Part shown: one piece after another, positions 1 to 10,126 of the stretch | Numbering within the stretch: the stretch's first letter is position 1 | Layout: each line of letters starts with the position of its first letter | DNA from: Mycobacterium sp. UM_CSW | GTDB lineage: Bacteria; Actinomycetota; Actinomycetes; Mycobacteriales; Mycobacteriaceae | Assembly: GCF_000455205.1 (NCBI RefSeq) | Contig: NZ_AUWQ01000010.1 | Coordinates: forward strand, 62,001-126,000 | Length of the DNA: 64,000 nucleotides | Direction of reading: 5' to 3' | Position numbers and translations under genes: made by a program | Notes under the pieces: model-generated | What the model was told of the DNA's origin: nothing | Seen by the model: only the letters and a program-made list of their open reading frames with translations | The model's database searches: none

Positions 1-437
1 GAGCGCACATCGATCACGTCGTGGGGCGAGATGCGCCGCGGTGCCGGGTCTTCCGGCGAGATCAGGGACACGTATTTGTTGCCGAACAGGGTGGCCGCCT
101 CGATGTTGGCCACGACGTTGGCCGGAATCAGGTTGAGGTAGCGGGGATTCACGTCCAACACCAGCTTGGCCGCCGGCCGGCCGTCGCGCTCGATCTCCGA
201 GATGCCGGAAACCCGGCCGATTTCCACGCCGTTGTAGGTCACCTTCGACCCCTGCTCCATCACCAGCCCGGCCCGCGAGGCCACCATCGTCAGTTGCGTC
301 TTCGGCGTGAAGTCGCCCCGAAACTGCAGGTACACCAGGGCGAGTACCAGCCCGCAGCCAAGCAGCAGGATCACACCCTCGACGTACACCCACGCGCGTC
401 GGTTCTTCCGCGTCGCCGGCCGGGACATTGCAGTCAT
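1..437 (-). CDS. mce2A: Mce-family lipid-uptake protein MceA (3' end outside window)
   Basis: Substrate-binding subunit of an Mce lipid importer, anchored in the inner membrane and facing the periplasm. I translated this frame directly: about 145 residues are visible, with a basic N-terminus, one hydrophobic segment at about residues 16-37, and then the start of the MCE beta-barrel domain (QGSKVTYNGVEIGRVSG near residue 57). The start is ATG at 437, five bases after the yrbE2B stop; a second ATG at 428 is possible. The protein continues past base 1. It is the fourth gene of the leftward mce2R-yrbE2A-yrbE2B-mce2A operon. The mce2 label rests on synteny with the Rv0585c homologue and on the linked FadR-type regulator. 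Confidence 0.93.
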   Translation of the reverse strand, partial: MTAMSRPATRKNRRAWVYVEGVILLLGCGLVLALVYLQFRGDFTPKTQLTMVASRAGLVMEQGSKVTYNGVEIGRVSGISEIERDGRPAAKLVLDVNPRYLNLIPANVVANIEAATLFGNKYVSLISPEDPAPRRISPHDVIDVR

Positions 438-442
438 GGGCG

Positions 443-1312
443 TTACACCGTGAGATTGAAGTTGGGGTCGACGCCGTAGAGCGCCAACTGGGCCAGCAGG
501 ACGACTACCACCACCGAGACCAGTGAGAATCGCATCGAGCGACCCACCGCCTGGCCGACGCCCACCGGGCCGCCGCTGGCGGTGTAGCCGTAGTAGCAAT
601 GGGTGATCATCACGACCACCGCGATGATGACGACCTCGAGAACCGACCAGCCGACGTCCTCGGGCCGCAGGAAGGTGCGGAAGTAGTGCTCGTAGGTGCC
701 GTTCGACTGGCCGTAGAACACCGTCGTGACGACCTGGCCCGAGGTGAACGCCATGTCGAGCGCCAGCGCGTAGAGCGGGACGATCACCGCCAGCCCGCCC
801 AAGATCCGGGTGGAGACCAGAAACGAGATCGATTTGATGCCCATGACTTCCAGGGCGTCGATCTCCTCGCTGATCCGCATGGCGCCCAGCTGGGCGGTGG
901 CGCCGGCGCCCACCGTGGCGGCCAGCGTGACCCCGGCGACGATGGGCGCGGCGATGCGGGTGTTCGCCAGTGCGGCAAAGAATCCGGTGAATGCCTCGAC
1001 GCCGATGTTGCCCAACGACGCGAAGCCCTGGATGGCGATCAGCGAACCGCCGGACAGGGTGACGAAGCCGATGATCGCGACCGTCCCGCCGACGACGGCC
1101 ATCGCGCCGGTGCCCATGCCTATCTCGGCGATCAGCCGCAGCGTCTCCCGGCGATAATGCCGCAACGCCCACCCGATCTCGCCGACGCTGATCCGGGTGA
1201 ACCTCGCGAAAATCCCTATCTGCCAGAGCCTTCGGGTCGCGCCGCCGCCATAGCGGTTGAGGTTGGCGACGGTCCGTGGGTAACGGGACCGGAACACGGC
1301 TGCACCCGACAC
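443..1312 (-). CDS. yrbE2B: YrbE-family (MlaE-like) permease subunit YrbE2B
   Basis: Integral membrane permease of the Mce lipid transporter, related to MlaE. It has 289 residues with multiple hydrophobic spans and the conserved YrbE core containing AQLGAMRISEEIDALEVMG near the middle, the coupling-helix region that meets the MceG ATPase. It starts at GTG 1312, directly after the yrbE2A stop (1314-1316), so the two permease genes are effectively fused in one transcript. YrbE subunits work in pairs, A with B, and the pair sits just upstream of the mceA gene as in all mycobacterial mce operons. Length is usual for the family. Confidence 0.95.
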   Translation of the reverse strand: MSGAAVFRSRYPRTVANLNRYGGGATRRLWQIGIFARFTRISVGEIGWALRHYRRETLRLIAEIGMGTGAMAVVGGTVAIIGFVTLSGGSLIAIQGFASLGNIGVEAFTGFFAALANTRIAAPIVAGVTLAATVGAGATAQLGAMRISEEIDALEVMGIKSISFLVSTRILGGLAVIVPLYALALDMAFTSGQVVTTVFYGQSNGTYEHYFRTFLRPEDVGWSVLEVVIIAVVVMITHCYYGYTASGGPVGVGQAVGRSMRFSLVSVVVVVLLAQLALYGVDPNFNLTV

Positions 1313-1313
1313 G

Positions 1314-2111
1314 TCAGCGCCCCGTCCCGAACCGCACGCCGATCGTGGTCAGCACTACGTTGACCGCGAACAGCGCGATCACGCACAACACCAGCGTCTC
1401 GTTGACTGCGGTTCCGACTCCCTTTGGCCCGCCCTTCGTGGTGAGACCCCGATAGCAGCCGACCAGGCCGGCGATGGTGCCGAACGTGGCCGACTTGACC
1501 ACCGAGATAACCACCTCGGGCAGGCCGGTGATCAGGGTGAGGGTGCCAACGTAGGCGCCGGCCGAAATGTGTTGGATGTAAACGCCGAAGATGAACCCGC
1601 CGACCAGGCCGATGGTTATCACCGCGCCGTTGAGCAGGGTGGCGACGATGGTCGCGGCGACGACTCGAGGCACCACCAGCCGGTGGATCGGGTCGATGCC
1701 CAGCACCTCCATCGCGTCGATCTCCTCGCGGATGGTGCGGGCCCCCAGGTCGGCGCAGATCGCGGTGGACCCGGCGCCGGCGATCACCAGCACCGTGGTC
1801 AGCGGCCCCAGCTGCGTGACCGCACCCAGCGCCGCGCCCGCACCGGAGATGTCGGCGGCGCCGAACTCCGCCAACAGAATGTTGAGCGTGAAGATGATGA
1901 GCACGGTTAGCGGGATCGCGACCGCCAGGGTAGGCAGCAGCGAGACGCTGGTGATGAACCAGCCCTGCTCGATCGTCTCCCGCCACTGAAAGGGCCTGCG
2001 AAACAGTGCCTTTCCGGTCAGCACGCAGGTTCGGAAGAAGCCGCCGATCGCGTCGATGCCGGGCTGAACCTGGCCCCGCAGGTAGGCGGCGATCACGGTG
2101 TGGGTGCTCAT
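1314..2111 (-). CDS. yrbE2A: YrbE-family (MlaE-like) permease subunit YrbE2A
   Basis: Partner permease of YrbE2B in the Mce2-type lipid importer. A longer open frame exists upstream, but the real start is ATG at 2111: it gives 265 residues, the family length, begins [13 protein letters not shown], and overlaps the mce2R stop as ATGA (2108-2111), which indicates translational coupling. The protein has several membrane spans and the conserved segment [16 protein letters not shown] that forms the ATPase-facing loop. It is the first structural gene after the regulator, so Mce2R and its transporter are made from one message. Confidence 0.95.
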   Translation of the reverse strand: MSTHTVIAAYLRGQVQPGIDAIGGFFRTCVLTGKALFRRPFQWRETIEQGWFITSVSLLPTLAVAIPLTVLIIFTLNILLAEFGAADISGAGAALGAVTQLGPLTTVLVIAGAGSTAICADLGARTIREEIDAMEVLGIDPIHRLVVPRVVAATIVATLLNGAVITIGLVGGFIFGVYIQHISAGAYVGTLTLITGLPEVVISVVKSATFGTIAGLVGCYRGLTTKGGPKGVGTAVNETLVLCVIALFAVNVVLTTIGVRFGTGR

Positions 2112-2830
2112 CGCCGTTTCCCCCGGCGGTCGAGCGCGGCCGTCATCGAGGTGTTGGCGAGTTCGAGTAGGTCCTGGGCGGCCTTCTTCGCCGCGGCGGG
2201 ATCGCCGGCACGGATCGCGTCGGCCAATCTCCGGTAGGCGTCCGGCCGTTTGACGTCGGTTGTCACCGCGCCGGCCAAGGCGTCGAGGGCCGGCTCGTAC
2301 GCGGCGCGAAAAGCGTTGTACATCAACCGGAAAACGATCGAACCGGCTCCGTCGACCACGTGATCCCAGAATGCGAGCGTGCCGCGTTGCCACTCGACCG
2401 GGTCTTTTTCGCGCTCGAGGACGCCCAACGCTTCCTCGAGCGATCCGGCCAGTTCGAGTCCGCGTTGTTCGGCCGCCAGCTCCGCGACCTTCGGGCCGAT
2501 GCGCAGCCGGGCCTCCAGCATGCTGTGGAACACGGTGAGGTCTAGCTCGCCGTTGCGAAACAGCAAGCGGGGCAGCAGGTCGAGGCCGGCGTGCCGGCGG
2601 AAATCACGCACCGTCGTGACGCCGCCCTGGCGCACCTCGACCAGGCTCGCCGCCGAAAGCCGCTTGAGCGCCTCACGCACGGCCGGCCGCGATACCCCGA
2701 AAACCTCGGCCAACCGGCGCTCACTGGGCAAGGCCTCACCCGGCTGCATCTCGCCGCTGAGCACATCCGTGGCGATCTGCTCGAACACCTCTTCCGGCAC
2801 CGATCGGCGGATCACCGGCTGCAGCGCCAT
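2108..2830 (-). CDS. mce2R: FadR/GntR-family repressor of the mce2 operon
   Basis: Transcription factor with an N-terminal winged helix-turn-helix (about residues 10-75; [19 protein letters not shown]) and a C-terminal all-helical FCD ligand domain. Mce2R of M. tuberculosis is a FadR-type repressor of its own mce2 operon, and its ligands are thought to be lipid-related. The start chosen is ATG at 2830, giving 240 residues, the length of the M. tuberculosis protein; the upstream extension to 2866 would run into the promoter. A palindrome matching the FadR operator lies at 2868-2878 next to a -35-like element, which supports autoregulation. Confidence 0.93.
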   Translation of the reverse strand: MALQPVIRRSVPEEVFEQIATDVLSGEMQPGEALPSERRLAEVFGVSRPAVREALKRLSAASLVEVRQGGVTTVRDFRRHAGLDLLPRLLFRNGELDLTVFHSMLEARLRIGPKVAELAAEQRGLELAGSLEEALGVLEREKDPVEWQRGTLAFWDHVVDGAGSIVFRLMYNAFRAAYEPALDALAGAVTTDVKRPDAYRRLADAIRAGDPAAAKKAAQDLLELANTSMTAALDRRGKRR

Positions 2831-2837
2831 GGGTGAA

Positions 2838-2878
2838 AGTGTGACCGGGCAGAGGTCAGACGTCAAGTGGTCAGACCA
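2838..2878 (-). promoter_or_regulatory. mce2R promoter with FadR-type operator
   Basis: On the minus strand there is TTGACG (complement of 2861-2866), a 17-bp spacer, and CACACT (complement of 2838-2843), then 7 nt to the mce2R ATG. The perfect palindrome TGGTCAGACCA (2868-2878) matches the E. coli FadR consensus TGGTCNGACCA and abuts the -35. A half-site repeat GGTCAGAC (2854-2861) lies inside the spacer. The sequences are seen directly; repression by Mce2R is inferred. Confidence 0.7.
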
Positions 2879-2921
2879 GTGTGTCGCGAACTCATTCCGC
2901 TTCGCGCGCGGCGCAAAGCCG

Positions 2922-3869
2922 CTACGCGCGTTGCGCGGCCACGAACAAGTTCCCCGGCACCTGGTCGGCGACCTCGTCGGGAGCCTTGCGGCCGTAGGAG
3001 GCCATCAGCTCGTCGGCCGGCTTCACCGTCACGGCCCAGCCGTGGCGAGCGAACCAGTCGCCGACCTCTTCGCGCTCCTCGAAGTAGAACAGTTCCTCGT
3101 TGTTGGGGATCTGGCGCTGCGGGTCCAGCTTGGTCACCAGTGCGCGGATGCGCTCCATCCGCGCGCGACGGTTCGCGCGGAACTCGGGGTCGAGGAACTT
3201 CGGCCCCAGCGCTTCCACGGCGACCCGGCTGCCGTCGGCGGCGAGCGCGTCGACGCGTTCGAAGAGGAGGTCCTGGGCCGCGGCGGGCAGATAGGGCATC
3301 AGGCCCTCGGCCGACCAGGCGCTGGGCGCCGAGGCCTCAAAACCGGCCTGCCGCAACGCCGTCGGCCAGTCCTGACGCAGGTCCACCGGGACGGCGATGC
3401 GGTTGCAGGCGGGCTGCGCCCCGTGCTCGTCCAACGTCGACGATTTGAACTCCAGCACCCGCGGCTGGTCGAGCTCGTACACCGTGACGCCGTCCGGCCA
3501 GGGCAGCCGCCACGCGCGCGAGTCCAAACCCGCCGCCAAGATCACCGCCTGGCGGATGCCCGCCTCGCTCGCGTCGACGAAGAACTGGTCGAAAAACGCC
3601 GTGCGGCAAGCCATGTAGCCGACCATCGCCTTCATCTGCAACTGCAGACTCGGTTCGGCCTGCAGGACCTCGGCGGGCAGCTGCGACGCGGAATACCAGT
3701 TCCACAGCCCGTCACCGGCGGCGTTCAGGAAGACCCGGGCGAACGGATCGCTGATCATCGGGTTGTCGCTCTCGGTTTCCACCGCGCGCGCCGACGCCAC
3801 GCCCAACGCCGTCGCCCCCACGCTTTCGGTGATCTCCCAGCTGTCGTTGTCGGTCCTTGCCACGCTCAC
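2922..3869 (-). CDS. Class I SAM-dependent methyltransferase (LCM/TIGR00027 family), downstream copy
   Basis: Putative S-adenosylmethionine-dependent methyltransferase of the large mycobacterial family that includes Rv0725c and Rv0726c. Substrates are mostly unknown, and some members are suspected to act on lipids or polyketides. It has 315 residues, with the SAM-binding segment [16 protein letters not shown] (about residue 113) followed by VYELDQP. The start is GTG at 3869, overlapping the stop of the upstream paralogue as GTGA. The two proteins are near-duplicates along their whole length, so this is a tandem duplication read as one operon. Nothing equivalent lies between Rv0585c and Rv0586 in H37Rv. 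Confidence 0.88.
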   Translation of the reverse strand: MSVARTDNDSWEITESVGATALGVASARAVETESDNPMISDPFARVFLNAAGDGLWNWYSASQLPAEVLQAEPSLQLQMKAMVGYMACRTAFFDQFFVDASEAGIRQAVILAAGLDSRAWRLPWPDGVTVYELDQPRVLEFKSSTLDEHGAQPACNRIAVPVDLRQDWPTALRQAGFEASAPSAWSAEGLMPYLPAAAQDLLFERVDALAADGSRVAVEALGPKFLDPEFRANRRARMERIRALVTKLDPQRQIPNNEELFYFEEREEVGDWFARHGWAVTVKPADELMASYGRKAPDEVADQVPGNLFVAAQRA

Positions 3870-4816
3870 TCCCTCTCGCTGCGCTCGGCGGCCACGAAAA
3901 GCGTCTTCGGGGCGGCGTCTTCGACGTCCTGCGGGGGCCGACGGTCGTAGCGGGCCATCAGCTCCTCAGCCGGAGTGACCGTGACGTCCCAGCCGTGCCG
4001 GCGCAGCCAGTCCCCCACGTCCTCGCGCTCCTCGAAGTACCACAGGTCCTGGACGTCGGGGATTTCGCGGTCGGGCTCCAGCCTGGCCATCAGGTCGCGG
4101 ATCCGCTGCATCGTCTCCCGTTGCTTCGCGTGCGCGGCCTCGTCGAGGAAGTCCGGACCATGCGCTTCCACGGCGATCCGGCTGCCGGCGGCGCCCAGCG
4201 CGTGGACGCGCTCGAAAAGCAGCTCCTCGGCCGCCGCCGGCAAGAACGGCAGCAGCCCCTCGGCCGACCATGCGCTCGGCACCGACGAGTCAAACCCCGC
4301 CTGCCGCAACGCGGCCGGCCAGTCGTGGCGCAGGTCGATCGGGACGTGCACCAGGTTGCACGTGGGCTCGGCGCCGTGCTCGCGCAGCGTCGAGGACTTG
4401 AACTCCAGCACCCCGGGCTGATCGAGCTCGTACACCGTGACGCCATCGGGCCAGGGCAGCCGCCACGCCCGCGAGTCCAGGCCCGCGGCCAGGATCACCA
4501 CCTGGCGCACGCCCGCGCGGGTCGCGTCGAGGAAGAACTGATCGAAAAACGCCGTCCGGGCGGCCATGTAGTCGACCATTCGCTTCATCCGCGGCACCAG
4601 GTCCGGTTCGGCCTCGGCGATCTCGGCGGGCAGGTCGGGCGCCGCGAACCAATTCCACATTCCCTCGCCGGCGGCGTCCAGGAAGACCCGCGCGAACGGG
4701 TCGCTGATCAGCGGGTTGTCGCTCTCGGTTTCCGCCGCGCGGGCCGCAGCCACGCCAAGCGCCGTGGCGCCGACGCTCTCGGTGATCTCCCAGGTGTCGT
4801 TGTCGGTTCTGGTCAC
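3866..4816 (-). CDS. Class I SAM-dependent methyltransferase (LCM/TIGR00027 family), upstream copy
   Basis: Tandem paralogue of the next gene, with the same family and inferred activity. A TTG at 4831 opens the frame, but GTG at 4816 is preferred: it gives a start (V/M)[11 protein letters not shown] that aligns with the downstream copy, and the minus strand carries a GGGGGA ribosome-binding site about 8 nt before it. The length is then 316 residues against 315 in the duplicate. The SAM-binding motif [16 protein letters not shown] and the acidic VYELDQP motif are intact. The stop overlaps the next start (GTGA), so translation is coupled. Confidence 0.86.
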   Translation of the reverse strand: MTRTDNDTWEITESVGATALGVAAARAAETESDNPLISDPFARVFLDAAGEGMWNWFAAPDLPAEIAEAEPDLVPRMKRMVDYMAARTAFFDQFFLDATRAGVRQVVILAAGLDSRAWRLPWPDGVTVYELDQPGVLEFKSSTLREHGAEPTCNLVHVPIDLRHDWPAALRQAGFDSSVPSAWSAEGLLPFLPAAAEELLFERVHALGAAGSRIAVEAHGPDFLDEAAHAKQRETMQRIRDLMARLEPDREIPDVQDLWYFEEREDVGDWLRRHGWDVTVTPAEELMARYDRRPPQDVEDAAPKTLFVAAERSERE

Positions 4817-4946
4817 CCTCGTGTCCCCCAATTCGACTAGCTCAACTATCTATATACCTTCGCCGACCCTACGCGCGTCTCATGTGAACAAGCTGTCCGC
4901 GAGGTTCATCCACGCTGGCGCCCAGGTATCCGGTTAAGGTCTCGAC

Positions 4947-7334
4947 ATGCGGGTTGACGGGCGCGAAATCAGCGTTTCGGGCAACCTGCTGCAACCGATC
5001 ACCCGGCGAACCAACGACATCCTTCGGCTCGCCGCGACCGTGGTGTTCTTCGCGATCGTGATCGCCGGCTCGCTGATCACCCGGCCGCAATGGGTGGCGC
5101 TGGAGAAGTCCATCTCGGAGATCGTCGGGGTGCTGACGCCAACCCAATCCGATCTCGTGTACCTGGTATACGGCATCGCGATCCTGGCTCTGCCGTTCGC
5201 GATCATGATTGGTTTGATCGCCGCGCGGCAATGGAAAATGCTCGGCGCCTACGCGGCCGCGGCTCTCCTCGCGGTACTCCCGCTCTCGATAAGCGGCACC
5301 GGCATCTCGGCGCCGCGTTGGCATTTCGACCTCACGGACCGGCCCCAAACCGCCCTGGCCCAGATCCTCGACGACCCGCGGTGGATCGCGATGCTCGCGG
5401 CCGTCCTGACCGTCTCGGGTCCCTGGCTGCCCGCTCGCTGGCGGCACTGGTGGTGGACGCTGCTGCTGGCCTTCGTGCCGATCCACCTGTTCATCAGCGC
5501 CATCGTCCCGGCGCGCTCGTTGCTCGGGCTCGCGGTCGGGTGGTTCGTCGGCGCGCTGGTGGTGCTGGTCGTCGGCACCCCCGCCCTCGAGGTGCCCCTG
5601 GAGGCCACGGTGCGCGCGCTGGCCAAACGCGGATGCATGGTCTCCGAGCTTCGGGTGGTCCGGCCCGCCGGACCGGGGCCGCTCGTGCTGTCGGCGGCCT
5701 GCTGGGATTCCGATTCGGCCGCCGACGAGGCGCTGATCGAATTGTACGGCCCGCACCAGCGCAGCGGCGGCGCGTTGGTTCAGCTGTGGCGCAAGCTGCG
5801 GCTGCGGGCCAGGGAGACCGCGCCCCTGGTCGCGTCGATGCGCCGCGCCGTCGAGCATCGCGCGCTGATGGCCATCGCCGTCGGGGACCTGGGCCTGGCA
5901 AACACGTCGACCATCGCCGTGGCCCCCCTCGACCGGGGCTGGATGTTGTACTCCCACAAGCCCATTCGAGGGACGATGCTCGACCACTGCGCCATGACGA
6001 CCCCGGTCGAGCGCTCGTGGGAATCGCTGCGCACCCTCAACGACCACCAGATCTCCCATGGCGACCTGCGAGCGACCACGATCACCGTCGACGACGGCAC
6101 GGTCCTCTTCGGCGGGTTCGGCAACGCCGAGTACGGGGCCACCGAGACCCAGCTCCAGTCCGACATCGCACAACTGTTGGTGACGACGTCGGCGCTGTAC
6201 GACGCGGAGTCCGCGGTGGGCGCGGCGATCGACACGTTCGGCAAGGACACCGTGCTCGCCGCTTCGCGCCGGCTCACCAAAACGGCTATGCCCAAACAGA
6301 TCCGGCGATCGATCGTCGATGCCGGCGCCGTCATCTCCGGCGCCCGCGCCGAGGTGAAACGTCAAACCGGCGCGGACCAGATCAAGACCGAAACGATCAC
6401 CCGGTTCACCCGCAGGCAGGTCATTCAGCTGGTGCTGCTGGTCGCACTGGTCTACGTCGCGTACCCGTTCATCAGCACCGTGCCGACCTTCGTTTCCCAG
6501 GTGAGTAGGGCGAACTGGTGGTGGGCTCTGTTGGGCCTGGTGATATCGGCGCTGACGTACGTGGGCGCGGCCGCCGCCTTGTGGGCGAGCGCCGACGAAT
6601 CGGTGGTCTTCTGGAAGCTGTCAATAGCCCAGGTGGCCAACACTTTTGCCGCGACGACGACACCGGCCGGGGTCGGCGGCCTCGCCCTCAGCACGCGGTA
6701 TTTGCAGAAGGGCGGCGGGCTGTCCGCGGTGCGGGCCACCACCGCGGTGGCGATGCAGCAAGCGGTGCAGGTGATCATGCACCTGGTGTTGCTGATCCTG
6801 TTCAGCACCGTCGCGGGCGCGTCGATGGACCTTGGGCACTACGTCCCGAGCGCCACGGTGCTGTACCTGATCGCGGGTGTCGCGCTGGGCATTGTCGGCA
6901 CCTTTCTGTTGGTGCCGAGGCTGCGCCGGTGGCTGGCGACCGACTTGCGTCCCAGGGTGAAGGAGGTGGCCGGCGACCTCGCTGAGGTTGCCCGGGAGCC
7001 AAAGCGGCTGGGGTTGATCGTGCTCGGTTGCGCCGGGACGACTCTCGGTGCGGCGCTGGCGCTTTGGACCAGCGTCCAAGCGTTCGGCGGCGGCGCCTCG
7101 TTCGTCACCTGCACGGTGGTGACGATGGTCGGCGGAACGCTGGCCTCGGCCGCCCCGACACCCGGCGGTGTCGGCGCCGTCGAGGCCGCCCTGATCGGTG
7201 GCCTGGCCGCGTTCGGCATCCCCGCCGCCGTCGGCGTGCCGTCGGTCCTGCTCTACCGCGTGCTGACCTGCTGGCTGCCCGTGTTCGCCGGGTGGCCGGT
7301 GATGCGGTGGCTGACCGAGAACGAAATGATCTGA
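4947..7334 (+). CDS. Membrane protein: N-terminal TM block, pseudokinase-like domain, LPG-synthase-type flippase domain (Rv0585c homologue)
   Basis: Protein of 795 residues, the same length as Rv0585c. Order of parts: a short cytoplasmic start, an N-terminal group of membrane helices (about residues 25-210), a soluble kinase-like domain (about 225-470), and a C-terminal helix bundle of the lysylphosphatidylglycerol synthase TM/UPF0104 family (about 485-795; TTTPAGVGGLALSTRY). The kinase-like part keeps a catalytic-loop-like HGDLRATTI near residue 371. Where the metal-binding DFG should be it reads FGGFGNAE, so the aspartate is missing. A role in lipid or polyprenyl-linked substrate translocation is inferred from the C-terminal family. 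It stands alone and faces the GH92 gene. Confidence 0.85.
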   Translation: MRVDGREISVSGNLLQPITRRTNDILRLAATVVFFAIVIAGSLITRPQWVALEKSISEIVGVLTPTQSDLVYLVYGIAILALPFAIMIGLIAARQWKMLGAYAAAALLAVLPLSISGTGISAPRWHFDLTDRPQTALAQILDDPRWIAMLAAVLTVSGPWLPARWRHWWWTLLLAFVPIHLFISAIVPARSLLGLAVGWFVGALVVLVVGTPALEVPLEATVRALAKRGCMVSELRVVRPAGPGPLVLSAACWDSDSAADEALIELYGPHQRSGGALVQLWRKLRLRARETAPLVASMRRAVEHRALMAIAVGDLGLANTSTIAVAPLDRGWMLYSHKPIRGTMLDHCAMTTPVERSWESLRTLNDHQISHGDLRATTITVDDGTVLFGGFGNAEYGATETQLQSDIAQLLVTTSALYDAESAVGAAIDTFGKDTVLAASRRLTKTAMPKQIRRSIVDAGAVISGARAEVKRQTGADQIKTETITRFTRRQVIQLVLLVALVYVAYPFISTVPTFVSQVSRANWWWALLGLVISALTYVGAAAALWASADESVVFWKLSIAQVANTFAATTTPAGVGGLALSTRYLQKGGGLSAVRATTAVAMQQAVQVIMHLVLLILFSTVAGASMDLGHYVPSATVLYLIAGVALGIVGTFLLVPRLRRWLATDLRPRVKEVAGDLAEVAREPKRLGLIVLGCAGTTLGAALALWTSVQAFGGGASFVTCTVVTMVGGTLASAAPTPGGVGAVEAALIGGLAAFGIPAAVGVPSVLLYRVLTCWLPVFAGWPVMRWLTENEMI

Positions 7335-7340
7335 CCGGGC

Positions 7341-9971
7341 TCAGGGCTCGTCGGGACTGCTGCGAACGAGCACGGAAACGACTGACCCCCTGACGGTTTC
7401 GCCGGCCGCAGTGCTGAGGAACACCGCGTAGTACTGGTCGGGCACCGACTGCGCCACCGCGATCTGAACCTCCGCCGTGGCCGATCCGTCGGCGCCGAAT
7501 TGACCGGACGAGGGCGCCACCGTGACCCCCGCGTCGGAGGACGTGCCGGTGATGCGGTAGCGGTCGGCGCCGTCGACCATCCGTTGCAGGTCGACCTTGA
7601 CGGTGCCCGTATGCCCGGGCGCGATCGCGACGATGGGTCGCGAGACGTTGACGGTCACCGCCGAGCTTCCCGCACCGAACGACGGCGGCGCGGAGGACTC
7701 GGCGGTGCCCCACGCCTTGTTCGGGTAGGCAGCCAGTGAAAACTTCAGCTCTCCCCCGTCGCGGACGACGCGCTCCGGGATCCACGTGCGGTCGGTGGCC
7801 TCCCCGTCGACGGACAGGCCACCGATGTATTTCAGGCGGTGCGGTCCGGACGCGCCCGGGGCGGAGATCCGGATGAAACCGCCTTGCGGAAGGGCGATTA
7901 CGGCGCGGTCGAACAGCGGCGTGGCCACGGTGAGGATCGGCGTCCCCGGGGTGCTCGGGTACAGGCCGAGCGCGGCCCAGACGTACCAGCTGGACAGCGC
8001 GCCGAGGTCGTCGTTGCCGGGTGCACCGTCGGGCGTCGGGCCGAACAGTCCGCGGACCCGGTCGACCGTGAGCTGAGTCTTCCAGGGCTGGCCGACGTAG
8101 TTGTACAGCCAGGGCACCCCGAAGCCCGGTTCGTTGCCGGCCCACAGATACGGCTCCTTGGGACCCACGTTCAGCTCTTCGGTGAGCCGGTCGAGCCGGC
8201 CGGCGACGGTGCTTCGGCCGCCGAGAGCGGTCACCAGGCCGGCGACGTTCTGCGGCACCCACCAGAGGTACTGCTCGGCGTTGCCCTCGTCGAACCCCTC
8301 CTGGCCGAAACCCGAACCGGACTCTACGAATCCCGGGCCCGGGGGGAAGAATCCCATCGCGTTGCGGGGCGAGATGTACCGGGTGCTGGGGTTGAACAGG
8401 TTCTGCCAGTACTGCGCCCGGTACTGGAATTCGGCGGCCGTCGCCGCGTCGCCGAGCGATTCGGCGAAGCGGGAGATGGCGAAGTCGTCGACGGACCATT
8501 CGAGCGTGATCGAAGCGCCCGCGCCGAACCCCGCCGTGTCCGGTAGGTAACCCAACCGCAGATAGGTGGCGATGCCCGGTCGCTCCACGTAGCCGTCCAA
8601 CCCGATGCCGCCCTCGGTCGCCGCGCGCACCATGTAGCGCAATGCCGTACGGGCGTCGAAGTCCTTGGCGCCGAAGGTGTATAGGTTCGCGATGAGCGGT
8701 ACCACGCTGTCTCCGGTCATCTCGCCGGTTGCCGAATTCGCCAGCGCCCAACGGGGAAACGAACCGCTCTGCTCGGCGTCGTTGACCAGCGACTGGGCCA
8801 TGTCACTGGCCTGCTTCGGGAAGAGCAGCCCCTGCAGGGCGGCCAGGCCCCGGTAGGTGTCCCAGTCGGAGAAGTTGGCGTACTGGGTGCGCCCCTTTTC
8901 CACGGTGTGGATGAGGCCGTCGAAGCCGATGTAGCGCCCGTCGGCGTCGTTGAAGGTGTTGGGGTGCAGCAGCGAGTGGTACAGGGAGGTGTAGAAGGTG
9001 TCCAGGTTGCCAATGTTGCGCCCGGCCACCGCGATACACGACAGCGTGGCATTCCATTCGGAAGCCGCGGCCGCGCGCACCTGGTCGAAGCCGGCTCCGC
9101 CCTCGGCCGCGAGGTTCGCGCGCGCGCCGTCGATGCCGACGTAGGAGATCGCGGTCCGCACCTCGATCGCCGAGCCGGGCGGGAACTCCACGTAGCCCCC
9201 GCTGTAGGGCGACGCCGCGGTGCGGGCGCCGGCGACCACCGAATAGCCGTCCCAGGCGCCGTAGGAGATGAACGGCCGGCTGAACTTCATCGCGAAGTAC
9301 ACCGTGTAGGTGTTCCTCTTGCCGCAGAACCCGCCGCTGGTCGCCCATCCGGTGATCGTGGTGTTGTCCTCGCCGATCTGGATGGTGGCGCGCGAGTTGC
9401 CCGCCAGCGACGCACCGCTACGCACGTGGAACAAGGCGGGTCGGCCGTTGCGCGGGTAGCGGAAGCGGCCGACGCCGGTGCGGGTGGTGGCGGTGAGTTC
9501 GGCGGTCACGCCGGTGCCGGGGAACCGAACCGTGTAATACCCGGGTTGGCCCTGCTCGGTGTCGTCGTGGGCGATCCGTTCCCACGCGTTCCACGGCTGC
9601 GCGCCGATCGGTGTGGTGGTCGGCAGCATCGAGATGTCGCCGAACGCGGCGCAACCCACCGAGGCGTGCGTCATGCTGAACCCGCTGGAGCGCGAGTTGT
9701 CGTAGTTGTAGCCGGCGTAGTTGCCGACGGTGTCCGGCGAATACTGCACCATTCCAAACGGCGCGGAGGCGCCGGGAAAGTTGTTGATCTCCCCCACGGT
9801 CTCACCGCCCGTCCCGGTACCGATGAGGGTGTCGACGTGGTCGACGGGATCGGTCACGAGCGGGGGTTCGCCGTCGTAGGCGATCGGCGGGGCCGCCGCG
9901 ACGAACGTCAGGAACACGGCGCCCGCCGCGACCAACGCGATGAGGGCCCGATAACGGGCGCGTGACCGCAT
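7341..9971 (-). CDS. Secreted GH92 alpha-1,2-mannosidase-type glycosidase (Rv0584 homologue)
   Basis: Predicted exported glycoside hydrolase of family 92, a calcium-dependent group of exo-alpha-mannosidases. It has 876 residues, against 877 in Rv0584, and starts at ATG 9971 with a basic N-terminus and hydrophobic signal segment ([18 protein letters not shown]). Family landmarks are visible: the N-terminal [21 protein letters not shown] region, [22 protein letters not shown] in the (alpha/alpha)6 barrel, and [18 protein letters not shown] near the C-terminus. The final 100 residues form a beta-sandwich-like tail. It could trim mannose from lipoarabinomannan-type glycans, but the substrate is not shown here. 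It is divergent from lpqN. Confidence 0.92.
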   Translation of the reverse strand: MRSRARYRALIALVAAGAVFLTFVAAAPPIAYDGEPPLVTDPVDHVDTLIGTGTGGETVGEINNFPGASAPFGMVQYSPDTVGNYAGYNYDNSRSSGFSMTHASVGCAAFGDISMLPTTTPIGAQPWNAWERIAHDDTEQGQPGYYTVRFPGTGVTAELTATTRTGVGRFRYPRNGRPALFHVRSGASLAGNSRATIQIGEDNTTITGWATSGGFCGKRNTYTVYFAMKFSRPFISYGAWDGYSVVAGARTAASPYSGGYVEFPPGSAIEVRTAISYVGIDGARANLAAEGGAGFDQVRAAAASEWNATLSCIAVAGRNIGNLDTFYTSLYHSLLHPNTFNDADGRYIGFDGLIHTVEKGRTQYANFSDWDTYRGLAALQGLLFPKQASDMAQSLVNDAEQSGSFPRWALANSATGEMTGDSVVPLIANLYTFGAKDFDARTALRYMVRAATEGGIGLDGYVERPGIATYLRLGYLPDTAGFGAGASITLEWSVDDFAISRFAESLGDAATAAEFQYRAQYWQNLFNPSTRYISPRNAMGFFPPGPGFVESGSGFGQEGFDEGNAEQYLWWVPQNVAGLVTALGGRSTVAGRLDRLTEELNVGPKEPYLWAGNEPGFGVPWLYNYVGQPWKTQLTVDRVRGLFGPTPDGAPGNDDLGALSSWYVWAALGLYPSTPGTPILTVATPLFDRAVIALPQGGFIRISAPGASGPHRLKYIGGLSVDGEATDRTWIPERVVRDGGELKFSLAAYPNKAWGTAESSAPPSFGAGSSAVTVNVSRPIVAIAPGHTGTVKVDLQRMVDGADRYRITGTSSDAGVTVAPSSGQFGADGSATAEVQIAVAQSVPDQYYAVFLSTAAGETVRGSVVSVLVRSSPDEP

Positions 9972-10069
9972 AGCTGTTCTCTTACTGCATGACCGCCGCT
10001 TCGCGGGTTATTTCGGCGATGCCGGGGGTTCGGAGAAATTCACTAGCAACGTTTGCCACCTTCGTCGGC

Positions 10070-10075
10070 TAGTCT
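10070..10075 (+). promoter_or_regulatory. Putative -10 element of lpqN
   Basis: TAGTCT fits the mycobacterial TANNNT -10. It would place transcription start near 10082 and give a short leader of about 45 nt that carries the GGGAGG ribosome-binding site (10114-10119). No convincing -35 was found. Confidence 0.4.
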
Positions 10076-10126
10076 CATTCCGCGTGGCTGGCGCTGGTAC
10101 CGGCCCAATCTTCGGGAGGTTTGCTT

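Noticed and set aside
21-479. Plus-strand open frame over the mce locus
   Set aside because: It is the complement of mce2A/yrbE2B; the minus-strand translation gives a clear MCE protein.
2831-2866. Longer N-terminus for mce2R from 2866
   Set aside because: It would include the promoter in the coding sequence; ATG 2830 matches the M. tuberculosis length.
10121-10126. TTG as lpqN start
   Set aside because: It lies 1 nt from the GGGAGG ribosome-binding site; ATG 10127 has proper spacing and a normal signal peptide.
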